Below, in pieces: positions 40,326-50,465 of a DNA stretch of 64,000 nt (positions within the stretch are counted from its first letter, which is position 1; the number at the start of each line of letters is the position of its first letter). Made by a program: the position numbers and the translations under genes. The DNA comes from Lewinellaceae bacterium (lineage in GTDB: Bacteria; Bacteroidota; Bacteroidia; Chitinophagales; Saprospiraceae), in contig JADJFA010000027.1 of the NCBI GenBank assembly GCA_016708875.1, forward strand, positions 1-64,000, in the 5' to 3' direction. The notes beneath the pieces are model-generated. The model saw only the letters and a program-made list of their open reading frames with translations. It had not been told where the DNA came from and searched no databases.

Positions 40326-41544
40326 TCAACGCAGGCGCGCCAACACCTCTTTCATCCGTCGTACGGCTTCGCGCAGCTGCTCTTCTGAAGCAGCATAACT
40401 CAGGCGGAAACAATTCGGATCGCCAAATGCCGCGCCAGAAACAAGGGCGACATAAGCGTGTGTCATGATGTAATCACAGAAATCATCGGCGTTATTGATG
40501 ACCGTTTGACCGTCTGTTTTCCCAAAAAAAGCACTGATTTCAGGAAAAACATAAAAAGCGCCATCGGGCATATTCGTCTTGATACCGGGTATTTCCTCCA
40601 GCATGGAAATGACGATGTCGCGGCGCTCGCGGAATGCTTCCCGCATCGCATAAGTAGGCGCCATATCACTCATCAGCGCCACAGCACCAGCTTTTTGACT
40701 AAAAGATGCGGCACCGCTCGTTACTTGTCCCTGTATTTTCGAGCAAGCATCGGCCACATATTTCGGCGCGCCCATGTACCCCAAACGCCAGCCAGTCATG
40801 GCAAAACCTTTAGCAAAGCCATTCACGGTAACCGTACGGTCTTTCACGCTCGGGAAAGAACCAATACTGACATGTTCATGGGTGAAATTGATATGCTCAT
40901 AAATTTCATCGCTGATAATCAGCACATGCGCATGTTTCGCAACAACGGCAGCATAAGCCTCCAGTTCTTCCCGGGTGAATACGGTACCGGTAGGATTGCA
41001 AGGAGAGGAGAACATGACAAATTTGGTACGCGGCGTAATGGCTGCATCCAGTTGCTCCGGTGTCGGTTTAAAATCGCGCTCCACCCCGGCAAATACGCAA
41101 ACCGGCACGCCCTCCGAGAGTTTGACAATCTCGTAATAAGACACCCAGTATGGGGCAAAAAGTACCGCTTCGTCGCCTGGGTTGAGTAGTGCCTGACAGA
41201 GGTTATAGATCGTTTGCTTGGCGCCATTGCTCACCACAATTTGCTCAGGCCGGTAATCGAGGTTGTTGTCCCGTTTAAACTTTTCACTAATAGCTTTGGT
41301 AAGTTCCGGCAACCCTGATACAGGTGTATATTTGGTATAGCCCGCCTTTAAAGCCTGGTAGGCTGCTTCTTTGATGTGATCTGGCGTGTCGAAATCGGGT
41401 TCGCCGAGACTCAGGCTGATCACATCGTGACCCAATGCTTTTAATTCACGCGCCATTCGCGCCATTTTAAGCGTTTCAGATTCTGCCAGGTTTTGGACCC
41501 GATTGGATAAGAGCGTATGCGGTGCTTTTTCGATAGTTCGTCAT
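40326..41544 (-). CDS. Class I pyridoxal-phosphate aminotransferase (aspartate-type)
   Basis: About 406 codons, cytoplasmic. Motifs: SLSLGEPDFDTPDHIKEAA, GYTKYTPVSGLPELTKAIS, VVSNGAKQTIYNL, NPTGTVFTREEL, ISDEIYEHINF, and the PLP-lysine region VNGFAKGFAMTGWRLGYMG (Lys about residue 265). These are those of bacterial subgroup 1b aspartate/prephenate aminotransferases, which exchange the amino group between aspartate and 2-oxoglutarate. The last 379 codons are in one frame; the N-terminal LSNRVQNLAESETLKM is in another, so a break near 41470 is assumed and the start taken as 41544. It is divergent from the MuiA-like gene and convergent with GLPGLI. Confidence 0.9.
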
Positions 41545-41613
41545 TATTGTAATTTTTCCTGTCAAAGGAAGTGCTTTGTCGACATTTTTACGTTTGAGCC
41601 CGCAAAGGAAGGA

Positions 41614-41621
41614 CAAAGGTA
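41614..41621 (-). promoter_or_regulatory. -7 box of the aminotransferase gene
   Basis: CAAAGGTA on plus reads TACCTTTG on minus, a consensus TAnnTTTG, 70 bases upstream of the start at 41544. It lies in the divergent gap shared with the MuiA-like gene. Confidence 0.55.
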
Positions 41622-41660
41622 AACAATACCTTTCACCGTTTATGTAAACTTGGCGCCTCC

Positions 41661-43376
41661 ATGCATCACTACCCCATTGCAACCAAATTTACCTCAACAA
41701 ATCTCTACCACCCATCCTACCATTCCTAATTTTCATCCTCTTGTTTTCAAAACTGCTAATCGCTGAAAACCGTGTCACCCCGTCGATCACAGAAGTAACC
41801 GTTTACCGCAGTGGCGCAAAGTAAGCAGTGTAGCAACGGTAAAAGTACCAGCCGGCAACTCAGAAGTGTTTTTGAAAACATATCACCCTTACTTCAATGC
41901 CAACAGCCTGCAAGTACGCATCAAAGGCGCCGCTACGCTAAATGCTGCGGTTTTCAGCCTGAACACCCCCGGACCTGGGCCGGAAAGCCCCAGGGCGCCA
42001 GTGCTGCGAGATTCACTGGTATTACTCGGCGATGAGTTTGCCCGAATTCGTGACGAACAGGACGTACTGACCAATGAAGACCAACTCATTATCCAAAAAA
42101 TGGCGCAAATCGGGGTTACCACCTCCTCCTCAAAACACTGACCCTCACCGTATCAGAACTCAAAGAGCTTGACGTCTTTTTATCGTCAACGGCTATTGAA
42201 ATCAAAGAGCAGCTCTCCTGTTGGCCATTAAAGAGCGGAAAATCAATGAATTGTATCAAAAAATACAAACCATTTTACAACAACTTCAGCCAAATTCGTC
42301 CAATTCAACCGGGCAGATTGCCATGAAACTGGAATCTGACATCAGTCAAAGCCTGGAAATCATTTGTACCTACCTCGTCACCGAAGCCGCTTGGTCGCCC
42401 CTCTATGATCTGCGTTCTGAAGGTATTGGAAAACCGTTACAGTTGATTTACAAGGCGAATGTGCGGAATCTCTCCGGGTTTGACTGGAAAGCGGTGAAAC
42501 TCCACCTTTCCACCGCCAATCCTATGGTCAACAATGACCGTCCGATTCTCACGCCAATTTTTGTGGATTTCCGTCCCGTGTACACCTATTACGACGACGC
42601 AAAACGCAAACAGGATCAGGTGTACCAAATGGCGCCTTCCGTCAATATGGCGCAGACAAAAGACCTGGCACGTCCAGCGGTGCAGACCGGACGAGGCTGA
42701 ACAGAGCCTTATTAGACGAAATTGCTTTGCTCAATCCACCGGCACCCGATGGTGGCGATGACCTTATCACCAATTTTGACCTGTCAAACCCCAAGATATC
42801 CTCGCCAACGGCCTCGACAACATCGTAACCGTCGATGAACAGTCTGTACCTGCCGAGTATGAGTACCATGCAGTACCGAAAATAGAACCGGCAGTATTCC
42901 TGCTCGCTAAAATTACCGATTACGGCAAATACAACCTCCTGCCCGGAACAGCCAACATCTTTTATCAGGATACCTATATTGGTCAAACAACCGTAAATCC
43001 GAATACGGTGAGCGACACGATGTTACTTTCCCTGGGTCGCGACGAACAAATAACGATCAAGCGGATGCAGCCCAAGGATTTTACCGGACGGAAAAAGGTG
43101 TTTAGCAATACCATAAAAGAGACCTATTCCTTTGAAATAGCCGTAAAAAATAACAAATCTATCCCGGTGAAAATTGAAATTCTGGACCAAATCCCTGTTT
43201 CAAAACAGAAAGAAATCACCGTGGAACTGGAGGATAAAGACGGCGCTATCTACAATGAAGACTTTGGCAAACTTAAATGGGAACTGGAGATTCCAGCAAA
43301 CCAAAGCAAACGGGTACGGTTTACTTATTCCGTCAAATATCCAAAAGAGAAGGCGGTAGGCACGTTTAGGCAATAG
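41661..43376 (+). CDS. MuiA-like DUF4139 family protein, frame-broken
   Basis: About 570 codons. A signal segment (LPFLIFILLFSKLLIAENR) precedes SITEVTVYRSGAKVSSVATVKVPAGNSEVFL, the DUF4140 N-terminal domain of 'mucoidy inhibitor A' family proteins. A coiled coil follows (ELKELDVF ... KERKINELYQKIQTILQQLQ), then the DUF4139 beta-rich domain (VTEAAWSPLYDLRSEGIGKPLQLIYKANVRNLSGFDW ... AKITDYGKYNLLPGTANIFYQDTYIGQT ... IKETYSFEIAVKNNKSIPVKIEILDQIPVS). At least five breaks occur, including ones near 41820, 42100, 42215, 42700 and 42790. The family is named from a mucoidy phenotype; its chemistry is unknown. An octamer array starts four bases after the stop. Confidence 0.85.
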
Positions 43377-43380
43377 AAGG

Positions 43381-43412
43381 GTTGTTGAGTTGTTGAGTTG
43401 TTGAGTTGTTGA
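43381..43412. repeat. GTTGTTGA octamer array, four copies
   Basis: Four perfect GTTGTTGA units, then ATTGA, beginning four bases after the TAG of the MuiA-like gene. It is the first of two short arrays on either side of the DUF1599 gene. Confidence 0.9.
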
Positions 43413-43548
43413 ATTGACGCAGAATTGTTACTACTCGAAAGGAGCTGTCGCCCACACCTACCCAAACCCTCAACACCCCCATCTCTGAATTATTTCCTAA
43501 AAACTGTCAACGAAAAACCAATTGGTAGCAGGAGCTGCGGCGAGATTC

Positions 43549-43556
43549 TATCTTTG
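43549..43556 (+). promoter_or_regulatory. -7 box of DUF1599 gene
   Basis: TATCTTTG at 43549-43556 matches TAnnTTTG, with TTG at 43522-43524 as a loosely spaced -33 candidate. The ATG at 43567 lies ten bases past the box, implying a very short leader. Confidence 0.55.
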
Positions 43557-43566
43557 CCCAACTGTT

Positions 43567-44108
43567 ATGGAGAAAACACTTACACAATTTCGTGCGGTTG
43601 TTGGTCAGTGCCGAGACCTGTTTCTAAAGAAAACAGCCGATTATGGTACTGCCTGGCGCATCCTGCGCCCGTCGAGTATCACCGACCAACTGTATATCAA
43701 AGCACTTCGGATTCGAAGTATTGAAACGAAAGGCGCTCAAATGGTCAACGAACCGGTAGCCGCTGAATTCATCGGATTGGTGAATTACAGCGTGCTGGCA
43801 TTGATCCAATCCAGTTTGCCCGAGAGCGAACCCCTGGAACTTTCTCCTGAGCGCGTCGCGCAACTTTACGATGAACACATTGCTGAAAACGTGCGCTTGT
43901 TACAAGCCAAAAACCACGATTATGATGAAGCCTGGCGACTCATGCGCATCAGCAGTATGACCGATTTGATCCTACAAAAATATTACGAATCAAACAGATA
44001 GAAGACAATGCCGGTCGGACGCAGGTTTCTGAAGGCCTGGATGCCAATTACCGCGATATCATTAATTATGCTGTTTTCGCCCTGATCCGACTGGAATTTG
44101 ATCAGTAA
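43567..44108 (+). CDS. DUF1599 domain protein, one frame break
   Basis: About 180 codons with an internal duplication. The first half has CRDLFLKKTADYGTAWRILRPSSITDQLYIKALRIRSIETKG and the second NVRLLQAKNHDYDEAWRLMRISSMTDLILQK; both share K..DYG/D.AWR..R..S.TD, the DUF1599 signature. A break near 43990 separates the last 40 codons, which read RDIINYAVFALIRLEFDQ. The family is cytoplasmic and uncharacterised. It stands directly before a BT_3928-like gene, a pairing I recall in other Bacteroidota. The start at 43567 is chosen over the in-frame 43522 because of the -7 box between them. Confidence 0.85.
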
Positions 44109-44115
44109 GTAATGG

Positions 44116-44160
44116 CTCTCACACCTCTCACTTCTCTCACGCCTCTCACTACTCTCACAC
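44116..44160. repeat. CTCTCACNN nonamer array, five copies
   Basis: Five nine-base units sharing CTCTCAC (ctctcacac, ctctcactt, ctctcacgc, ctctcacta, ctctcacac) run from seven bases after the DUF1599 stop to four bases before the next ATG at 44165. The array therefore occupies the ribosome-binding region of the next gene. Confidence 0.9.
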
Positions 44161-44164
44161 TCAT

Positions 44165-45681
44165 ATGACTTCACTTCCTTCACTCATTATTCAATTTGCT
44201 ATTGTTGGAGCTTTGCTGACGGCGATTACCGTTTGGGCAAAAAGCACAAAAATATTTTCTGGACTTTCCTACAGCATTTTGTAGGCGTTTGGTTCGTTTT
44301 TCAGGACTGGTAAAAGCGGTAGACCCAATTGGTACAGCCTATAAAAATGGAAGACTACTTTGGCGCTTTCGAGACCACTTTTGCGGGTTTGACGAATGTA
44401 TTTAAAGGTCTTGCACCTTTATTTCCCTGGCTTGCGAAACACAGCATTGGTTTTTCAATCGGCATGATTGTACTTGAAATCGTGTTGGGTATCGCACTTA
44501 TTATTGGGTGGCGGCGCAAACTCACTGCCTGGCTTTTTTTCCTGCTCATAGTGGTGTTCACCCTGTTGACCGGCTTCACTTACCTCACAGGCTATGTACC
44601 AACCGATATCAACTTCTTTGATTTTGCGCATTGGGGGCCTTATGTAAAAGAGCAAATGCGTGTCACTGATTGCGGTTGCTTTGGCGACTTTATCTTACTG
44701 GATCCCAAGATTTCCTTCTTCAAAGATCTTGGGTTGATGGTTCCAGCATTCCTGTTTTTGATCTGGACACGCAACACACACGAACTGTGGACCAAGCGCA
44801 CCCTCGACCTCATTGCGGGCATTTCCACTGGCGCCATTACCTTGTTTTGCATCCAAAATACCTATTTTGATTTGCCCATGGTTGATTTCCGCCCATTCAA
44901 AATCGGAAGCAATATCCGCGAGCGGAAAGCATTGGAATCCAGTGCCAAAGTGGACATATTGGGTTGGGTGTTAGAAAACACCAACACGGGTGAAAAGATC
45001 AAGTTTATGGAGCCTGAGGCCGGTAAAATCACCTACTACAAAGAATATACTAAGGATAAGGGGTGGAAGGTAAAAGACCAGATCAAAACGGATTGGTACG
45101 TATTAAAAGACAGTGTAAAAACGCCCATCACCAAATCAAAAGTGAGCGATTTTGCTGTTGAAAGTGCCGAAAATGGTGAAATAACCGATGATATTCTCGC
45201 GGAACCAGGGTATAGCCTGATGATCGTGACGTATAAATTATACGGCAGCCAGCAGACAGAAATGATCACGGTTCAGGATAGTATTTGGGCTACAGATACC
45301 ATCTCTGTCGCAAAAGATTCTTTCCGCTTGCAACCGAGGTTGGTATCGGTAAAAGCCAAACAAGTGGAGCGAAAAGTGTTTATCCCGACGCCGGAATACG
45401 CAGACTTTTTCACCAAAGGCGTGAACCCGCTGGCAGAGGGCGCTGCAAAAGCCAATTGGAAAGTATACGCCATCACCACTTATGGGGATAGTGAAAATGC
45501 TGCGGATTTTGCCCGGAAAATAGGCGCCAAATATCCATTCCACCGAGCCGACGACAAATTGCTCAAAACAATCATTCGCGCCAACCCTGGGGTGGTAGTG
45601 TGGAAAGATGGTCAGGTGGTTGGCATGTACCACCATCGGCATTTGCCTAGCTTCGAACAGTTGGCAAACAAGTTCAAATAA
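44165..45681 (+). CDS. BT_3928-like DoxX/MauE-type membrane protein with C-terminal thioredoxin-like region, frame-broken
   Basis: About 505 codons. The first 170 residues are a DoxX/MauE-like helical domain with VGVWFVFSGLVKAVDPIGTAYKMEDYF, IGMIVLEIVLGIALIIG, and TDCGCFGDFI, a conserved CxCF-type motif near a membrane boundary. The C-terminal half is soluble, with WKVYAITTYGDSENAADFARKIGAKYPFHRADDKLLKTIIRANPGVVVWKDGQVV, a thioredoxin-like fold without CxxC. The first 40 codons are in another frame (break near 44283). In Bacteroidota this gene commonly follows DUF1599. A role in redox or disulfide transfer across the inner membrane is inferred from the DoxX/MauE link only. The nonamer array lies where its RBS should be. 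Confidence 0.82.
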
Positions 45682-45728
45682 GGGCACGTAACTGGTCGTG
45701 TCCCAAGGGCCTTCGGTTTCCCAGCAAT

Positions 45729-45765
45729 AAAAAAGCCCTTCCTGAAATTCAGGAAGGGCTTTTTT
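45729..45765. terminator. Bidirectional terminator between BT_3928-like gene and secG
   Basis: A perfect 17-bp stem (45729-45745 with 45749-45765) has A6 on the left and T6 on the right, so it can terminate both the plus-strand gene and minus-strand secG. It ends five bases before the secG stop position. Confidence 0.92.
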
Positions 45766-45770
45766 ATGAT

Positions 45771-46052
45771 TTAACCAGTACAAACTACTGTGATTGCAGT
45801 GGAATATCCGCTGGAGTAGGCACCGCCGCCGCCAACAGTAAGTACTGCAACAATGCACAAAATCATCAGCGCGCCCGCCAAAACCCAGGTCGCTTTTTCA
45901 ATAAAGTCTGTAGAACGGGCTGCACCAAAAAGTGTTTGCGCCTGACCGCCAAAGTTCGGGTCAATGCCGCCGCCCTTTGAATTCTGCATCAAAACCACCA
46001 GCACCAACAGGACGCTTATGATGGCAATAAAAATCGTAATTGTGGATAACAT
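45771..46052 (-). CDS. secG: Preprotein translocase subunit SecG
   Basis: Intact protein of 93 residues. SecG is an accessory subunit of the SecYEG channel in the inner membrane. The first helix reads TITIFIAIISVLLVLVVLMQN, followed by the family's SKGGGIDPNFGGQAQTLFGAARSTDFIEKATWVLAG cytoplasmic loop and the second helix ALMILCIVAVLTVG. It is the last gene of a minus-strand run lptE, TPR protein, secG, an order also found in other Bacteroidota (from memory). It lies six bases after the TPR gene. Confidence 0.95.
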   Translation of the reverse strand: MLSTITIFIAIISVLLVLVVLMQNSKGGGIDPNFGGQAQTLFGAARSTDFIEKATWVLAGALMILCIVAVLTVGGGGAYSSGYSTAITVVCTG

Positions 46053-46058
46053 ATTCGT

Positions 46059-46931
46059 CTATTTTTTTAGTTTGTCAATTTCGGCGGCAAAGTACGCACT
46101 TTTTTCGGGAAACGCCAAACCCAGCCGGTCATACATTGCAATTGCTTTGTCGCGATAGCCCTGTTTAACATATAGCTTTGCCAGGGTTTCAGAGATAACA
46201 TCCTTATTCTCTGCCACACTCTTTTCTGCAAATACCTGGGCAATGCCTGCCACCTTGGGGGCTGGCCGACCATGGTCTTCCTCTTTTTCATCCTCATCAA
46301 TGTCTTGATCGTCAACTGATTGACTAGTTATTGTGGGCAATGGAGGCACCACAACCGTTTCGGGTACCGTGGTAACAGCCTCAGTGGCCGGCGGCAATGC
46401 CACTATGGAAACTGGCTGAAACTTCGACAGCCAGGAATCAAAAGTTTGATATCGAATCTGGGGCAAAGAAGTTGCTTCCAGCGCTTCAGAACGTATTAAA
46501 GTTGTAGGCGGTGGCACATTGGAATCCGCCGGCAACACTGGTTCTGCCGCGACCGCAAGTGAGGCCTCTGTTTTAGATGGCTCCTGTTTTTCCTCTCTGC
46601 TGATGGCCGAAAGCTCTTCTTCCAGCTTTCTTTTCAATGTAATAATCGGCTTCAGTTCCAAAATCTCCTCTTCTACCCACACTTCCTGGGGGGCAATCAT
46701 TTGTGGCGCTACCAATCGGAACAACTGCGTGCGATCAAGGCTGTAGGCCGCTGCCGTTGCCACATTTTTCACAGCATCCGGGTGATCTGTTTGTCTTGAT
46801 TTGATCGCAAGCAAATACCGCAAATTGTGTGCATAAGGGTAGGCTAATGCAAGTGTCTTTAACTCCTCATAACTAATCGTCCGAAGTAAATCCGGGTCGT
46901 CTACAATGCGTGAGAAACGTTCCAAAGTCAT
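46059..46931 (-). CDS. Conserved protein with C-terminal TPR, between lptE and secG
   Basis: Intact protein of 290 residues from the start at 46931 (MTLERFSRIVDDPDLL). An N-terminal helical region (YEELKTLALAYPYAHNLRYLLAIKS, LDRTQLFRLVAP) is followed by a long low-complexity linker rich in Pro, Val, Glu and Thr (about residues 105-235) and a C-terminal TPR (DVISETLAKLYVKQGYRDKAIAMYDRLGLAFPEKSAYFAAEI). An in-frame start at 47006 is less likely, since the extra 25 residues overlap the candidate promoter. Function unknown; the place beside secG and lptE suggests an envelope link. Confidence 0.8.
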   Translation of the reverse strand: MTLERFSRIVDDPDLLRTISYEELKTLALAYPYAHNLRYLLAIKSRQTDHPDAVKNVATAAAYSLDRTQLFRLVAPQMIAPQEVWVEEEILELKPIITLKRKLEEELSAISREEKQEPSKTEASLAVAAEPVLPADSNVPPPTTLIRSEALEATSLPQIRYQTFDSWLSKFQPVSIVALPPATEAVTTVPETVVVPPLPTITSQSVDDQDIDEDEKEEDHGRPAPKVAGIAQVFAEKSVAENKDVISETLAKLYVKQGYRDKAIAMYDRLGLAFPEKSAYFAAEIDKLKK

Positions 46932-46979
46932 GGGAATGGGCGGAATGTGGAGTGCGGAATAAAGGGTTATGGCGTTTGG

Positions 46980-46987
46980 CAAATGTA
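46980..46987 (-). promoter_or_regulatory. -7 box for TPR-secG unit
   Basis: CAAATGTA on plus reads TACATTTG on minus (TAnnTTTG), 49 bases upstream of the start at 46931. It would let the TPR gene and secG be expressed separately from lptE. Confidence 0.5.
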
Positions 46988-47035
46988 GTGATAGTTTGGC
47001 TTTCATTAATCAGGTAAAGCACAAAGCCGGTCGGA

Positions 47036-47150
47036 GTGTGGAGTGTGGAGTGCGGATCCGTCCACCTAAGTGCGCTTTACCCGAGCAGCAGCCCTATTAT
47101 CGTTCGTATGAGAAACATTCCATCAAAGCGCACTTAGGGTGGACGGATCC
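47036..47150. repeat. Inverted-repeat element with 25-26 bp arms, beside a GGAGTGT heptamer array
   Basis: GGATCCGTCCACCTAAGTGCGCTTT (positions 47054-47078) pairs with 47125-47150, differing by a single extra base, around a 46-base loop. On the left it abuts three heptamers (ggagtgt, ggagtgt, ggagtgc) at 47034-47054. It lies in the 437-base gap between lptE and the TPR gene, which has no other supportable gene. Confidence 0.85.
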
Positions 47151-47336
47151 CGTCAAGGACGACAACTCACGTTGATCAATAGATAGGAAGGGTGAAACAA
47201 ATAGACGTTTTAATGGCTTGATTTTCAAGTATAAACGCGTACAAACAATATACGTGAGACGCGGAATAAAAGGTGGTTGGGCTTAACATTTCTAGTCAAC
47301 GCCAATTCTTTACAACCAACACCATGCTTTCCAACC

Positions 47337-47368
47337 CTTTATTCTGCATTCCCCATTCCGCATTCCAA
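47337..47368 (-). repeat. NNNGAAT heptamer array after lptE stop
   Basis: On the minus strand, directly after the lptE TGA, the sequence reads ttggaat, gcggaat, ggggaat, gcagaat, then aaaggg: four seven-base units sharing GAAT. Confidence 0.75.
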
Positions 47369-47871
47369 TCACCAGTCGTTGAACGCTTCGTTGAAGATAT
47401 CGTCCAAAATTTGAACACTGATTTGTCGGATCAATTCGTCTTGGACGGTGAGCAAATCAGCGGTATTGGAGAATTCGGCGAAGTGGCTTTTAGTGCGCTC
47501 ACCTGTCCAACTTTTCTTCTCGTTTTTGTTGTTGATAAATTTTATAGAAACACTGATTTTCAATTGGTTGAGTGAAACCGTTTCACCGGGTTTAGGAGCG
47601 ACCGGGACGACAACGAAACTACTAACCCGTCCTGTGAACTCTACATCGGGCTGCTCGCTATTGAGTACCAATCGGGATTCGGACCGAATTTTATCCTTCA
47701 ACTTTTCAGTGAAGTCTAATGCCAAGGTAGGCGGTGCATTGCCCGCGGCATTTTCGAAGTTTTGGACAAAAAAGTGTTTACATCAGGATCAATCGAGATT
47801 CCCTTGAAACTGTAGCACCTACAGAAGCCCAGCAGCAAAAGCGCATAAAAAAAGTTGGAGCGGAAGATCAT
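47369..47871 (-). CDS. lptE: LptE-type LPS-assembly lipoprotein, one frame break
   Basis: About 167 codons. LptE plugs the LptD barrel that inserts lipopolysaccharide in the outer membrane. The start at 47871 gives MIFRSNFFYALLLLGFCRC, a lipoprotein signal with the lipid Cys in front of YSFKGISIDPDVNTFFV, the opening typical of Bacteroidota LptE. After a break near 47755 the body reads NFENAAGNAPPTLALDFTEKLKDKIRSESRLVL, then VEFTGRVSSF and LNQLKISVSIKFINNKNEKKSW. A TATATTTG sequence at 47877-47884 on the minus strand lies just before the start codon. It begins a minus-strand run leading to secG. Confidence 0.82.
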
Positions 47872-47995
47872 GGTAGCAAATATAGCCCGGAACAACTTTC
47901 CAGGTGGCGAAAAAATGAAACGGCAGACCACCCTAAATGGCTGCTTGAATGGATTGCCCAACTTGTAAGGATCAACAAAGAATCAAATCAACACC

Positions 47996-48641
47996 CTAAA
48001 AGGCTGCTTTAAAGAATTGTTCCAACTGTAAGGATCCAGTTTTCCGTTGGTGCGAACCCCGCTACAAAGATCAAGACCAAAAGGCTGAACGGCATCGATG
48101 GCGGCACGAACGTTGTCTGCACGCAAACCACCCGCCAAAAGACCGGCACTGGCGATGACGCTACAATGCGCCGGCTAATGGTCCAGTTGTGCACCCTTCC
48201 TGTACCGCCTAATTCTTTCACCGTGAGGTTCGGATTGCCACTATCCAGGAGCAGGGCATCGACATGAGGAGCGATGGAAAGCGCCTCGTCAATGGATGCA
48301 TCTCCCGTAACATGGATGACCTGTACCAATTTAACGCCCCCCAATGCAGCCCGTATTTCCACATAAGTGCCTGATTGTAAGGCATCAACTATTTGGACCG
48401 TATTGGTCATGACCTTTTGTTGGTGCGCTATAATAGCTGCTGCGCTGGTTTCGCTCGTCAGCAAAAAAGTACCAATGGCTGGTGGAGCGGAACGAGCAAT
48501 ATCTGAAATTAAATCGTCAGAAATGATACCTGGGCCGCTTGGCATTTGCCCAACCAACCCCAGTGCTGCGGCGCCAAATTGAATCGCCAATTGCGCTTCT
48601 TCCCGACTACTGATACAGCAAATTTTAACCCGTTGGCTCAT
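47996..48641 (-). CDS. Phosphoribosylanthranilate isomerase-like protein, one frame break
   Basis: About 215 codons, TIM-barrel fold. The first strand is VKICCISSREEAQLAIQFGAAALGLVG, where classical TrpF has K-x-CG; here a second Cys replaces Gly. Later landmarks are VQIVDALQSG, VKLVQVIHV, DALLLDSGN (the acid-bearing strand) and, after a break near 48145, LAGGLRADNVRAAIDAVQPFGLDLCSGVRTNGKLD, the phosphate-binding end. TrpF converts phosphoribosylanthranilate to CdRP in tryptophan synthesis. This gene is outside any trp cluster and its start overlaps the guaA stop (ATGA), so it may serve another reaction. A second possible start lies at 48647. Stop taken at 47996 after a last break. Confidence 0.7.
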
Positions 48642-50174
48642 TCCCATTCAATCGTTGCTGGCGGTTTGGTCGAAATATCAAACACTACCCTATTGATACC
48701 CTTTACATTGTTGATGATCTCACTGGAAACCTCCGCCAGGAACTCGTGTGGTAAATGGCTCCACTCAGCCGTCATACCATCGGTAGAGTTGACAGCGCGG
48801 AGTGCGATGACTTGTTCGTACGTGCGCTCATCGCCCATGACCCCCACTGAATGGATTGGCAGCAAAATGGTGCCCGCTTGCCAAACCTCGTCGTCCAGAC
48901 CATGCTCGCGCAATTTGGCGATATAAATTGCATCGGCTTCCTGCAAAATGCGGACTTTCTCAGGCGTAATGTCTCCAAGTATGCGGATACCAAGACCAGG
49001 CCCTGGAAAAGGATGCCGGTTTAAGATATTAGTTGACACGTTGAGTTCCTTTCCGACCCGGCGCACTTCGTCCTTAAATAATGACCTCAATGGTTCTACT
49101 ATTTTCAGTTTTAGTTTTTCAGGCAAACCGCCCACGTTGTGGTGGCTTTTGATGGTGACTGAAGGGCCATGTACACTTACAGATTCAATCACATCGGGAT
49201 AAATGGTGCCTTGCCCAAGCCATTGAAAATCAGGGTGCGCTTCACTCTCTTCCTCAAAAAGGTCGATAAAAAGTTTGCCGATGATTTTGCGTTTCTGTTC
49301 GGGATCGCTGACACCGGCGAGTGCCTCGTAAAAACGATCTTTCGCATCAACCCCTTCTATATTCAGCCCCATACCCAGGTAAGAATCCAGCACTTCCTGG
49401 TATTCATTCTTACGCAACAGGCCGTTATCGATAAAGAAACAAAACAACCTGTCGCCAATGGCCTGGTGCAATAAGGTTGCTGCCACTGTAGAGTCAACAC
49501 CACCGGAAAGCGCCATGATGACCTTCTCATTCCCGATCTGTTGCCGCAAGGAAGCCACGGTATTGTCCACAAAATGCGCAGGAGTCCAATCCCCTTCACA
49601 GCCGCAGATATCGTACACGAAGTTTTAAAATCTCAAATCCTTCGAGGCTGTGAAAAACCTCTGGATGGAATTGAATACCGTAAACGGGTTGTTCAAAGCG
49701 ACCTTCTTCCGACCGAAAGGCTGCATACGGGATCGTATCAGAATTGCCGAGCACCTCAAAACCTTCCGGCAAACGCATGATGGTATCGGAATGGCTCATC
49801 CACACTTGGGAGCGTTTGCTGATACCGCCGAAAAAAGGATCATTCGGAGCGTGCTGCTGCAGCATCACCTTTCCATATTCGCGTTTTTCTGATTGCCCCA
49901 CTTCCCCACCGTAAAAATCGGCCATGAGCTGAGCGCCATAGCAGATACCCAGCAAAGGCTTTTTCCCGGAAATCTGATCCAGGTCGAGCCGCAAAGCATT
50001 GGGCCAGCGAACAGAGAAAGGACTGCCTGAGAGAATAACCCCCTGAATATCGGGCGTTAGTTCAGGCATTTTATTGTAGGGAACGATCTCGCAATAGACG
50101 TTCATTTCGCGTACACGACGGGCAATTAGCTGCGTAAACTGCGAGCCAAAATCGAGGATAAGGATTTTTTGCAT
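48638..50174 (-). CDS. guaA: GMP synthase (glutamine-hydrolysing), one frame break
   Basis: About 512 codons. GuaA aminates XMP to GMP. The N-terminal class I amidotransferase starts MQKILILDFGSQFTQLIARRVRE, with nucleophile Cys in LLGICYGAQLMA (about residue 78) and His/Glu in YGIQFHPEVFHS. The ATP-pyrophosphatase domain carries the P-loop ALSGGVDSTVAATLLH, and the C-terminal dimerisation domain has HPFPGPGLGIRILG and ends DISTKPPATIEWE. A break near 49620 lies between the two domains (the last residues of the amidotransferase and the VYDICGCEGDW segment). The start at 50174 is preferred to the in-frame 50219, which is the likely promoter. It is followed by the TrpF-like gene with overlapping codons. 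Confidence 0.95.
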
Positions 50175-50216
50175 AAATAGGCACGGAAGTGAGGTTCCGC
50201 TTGGTAAGAAGTGGGG

Positions 50217-50224
50217 CAAAGGTA
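50217..50224 (-). promoter_or_regulatory. -7 box of guaA
   Basis: CAAAGGTA on plus reads TACCTTTG on minus, 43 bases upstream of the guaA start. The 291-base gap between anmK and guaA (50175-50465) holds no other feature I can support. Confidence 0.55.
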
Positions 50225-50465
50225 GGGAAAAGTAGTCCGGGAAAAAAGTTCAATCTGCGGTGGAGTCAAAAGGTATGGTGATTCAATTGCGACCAATTGT
50301 TATAATGTATCCCTATGCGCAAACCTGCCAGGTGCTTGAACCGGGTCAGGCACCCGAATTAAAATAAAAGATGGTACAAACGTTTGACCTCTCCGAGGTC
50401 GTGGCGACTCAAATGAGGTACTGTCAAAATTCTATCCTAATGGAAAGCATACGACGATCGCCGTA

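Noticed and set aside
46969..47175. Small plus-strand ORF in the lptE gap
   Set aside because: It is formed by the inverted-repeat element and heptamers; no start context or conserved sequence.
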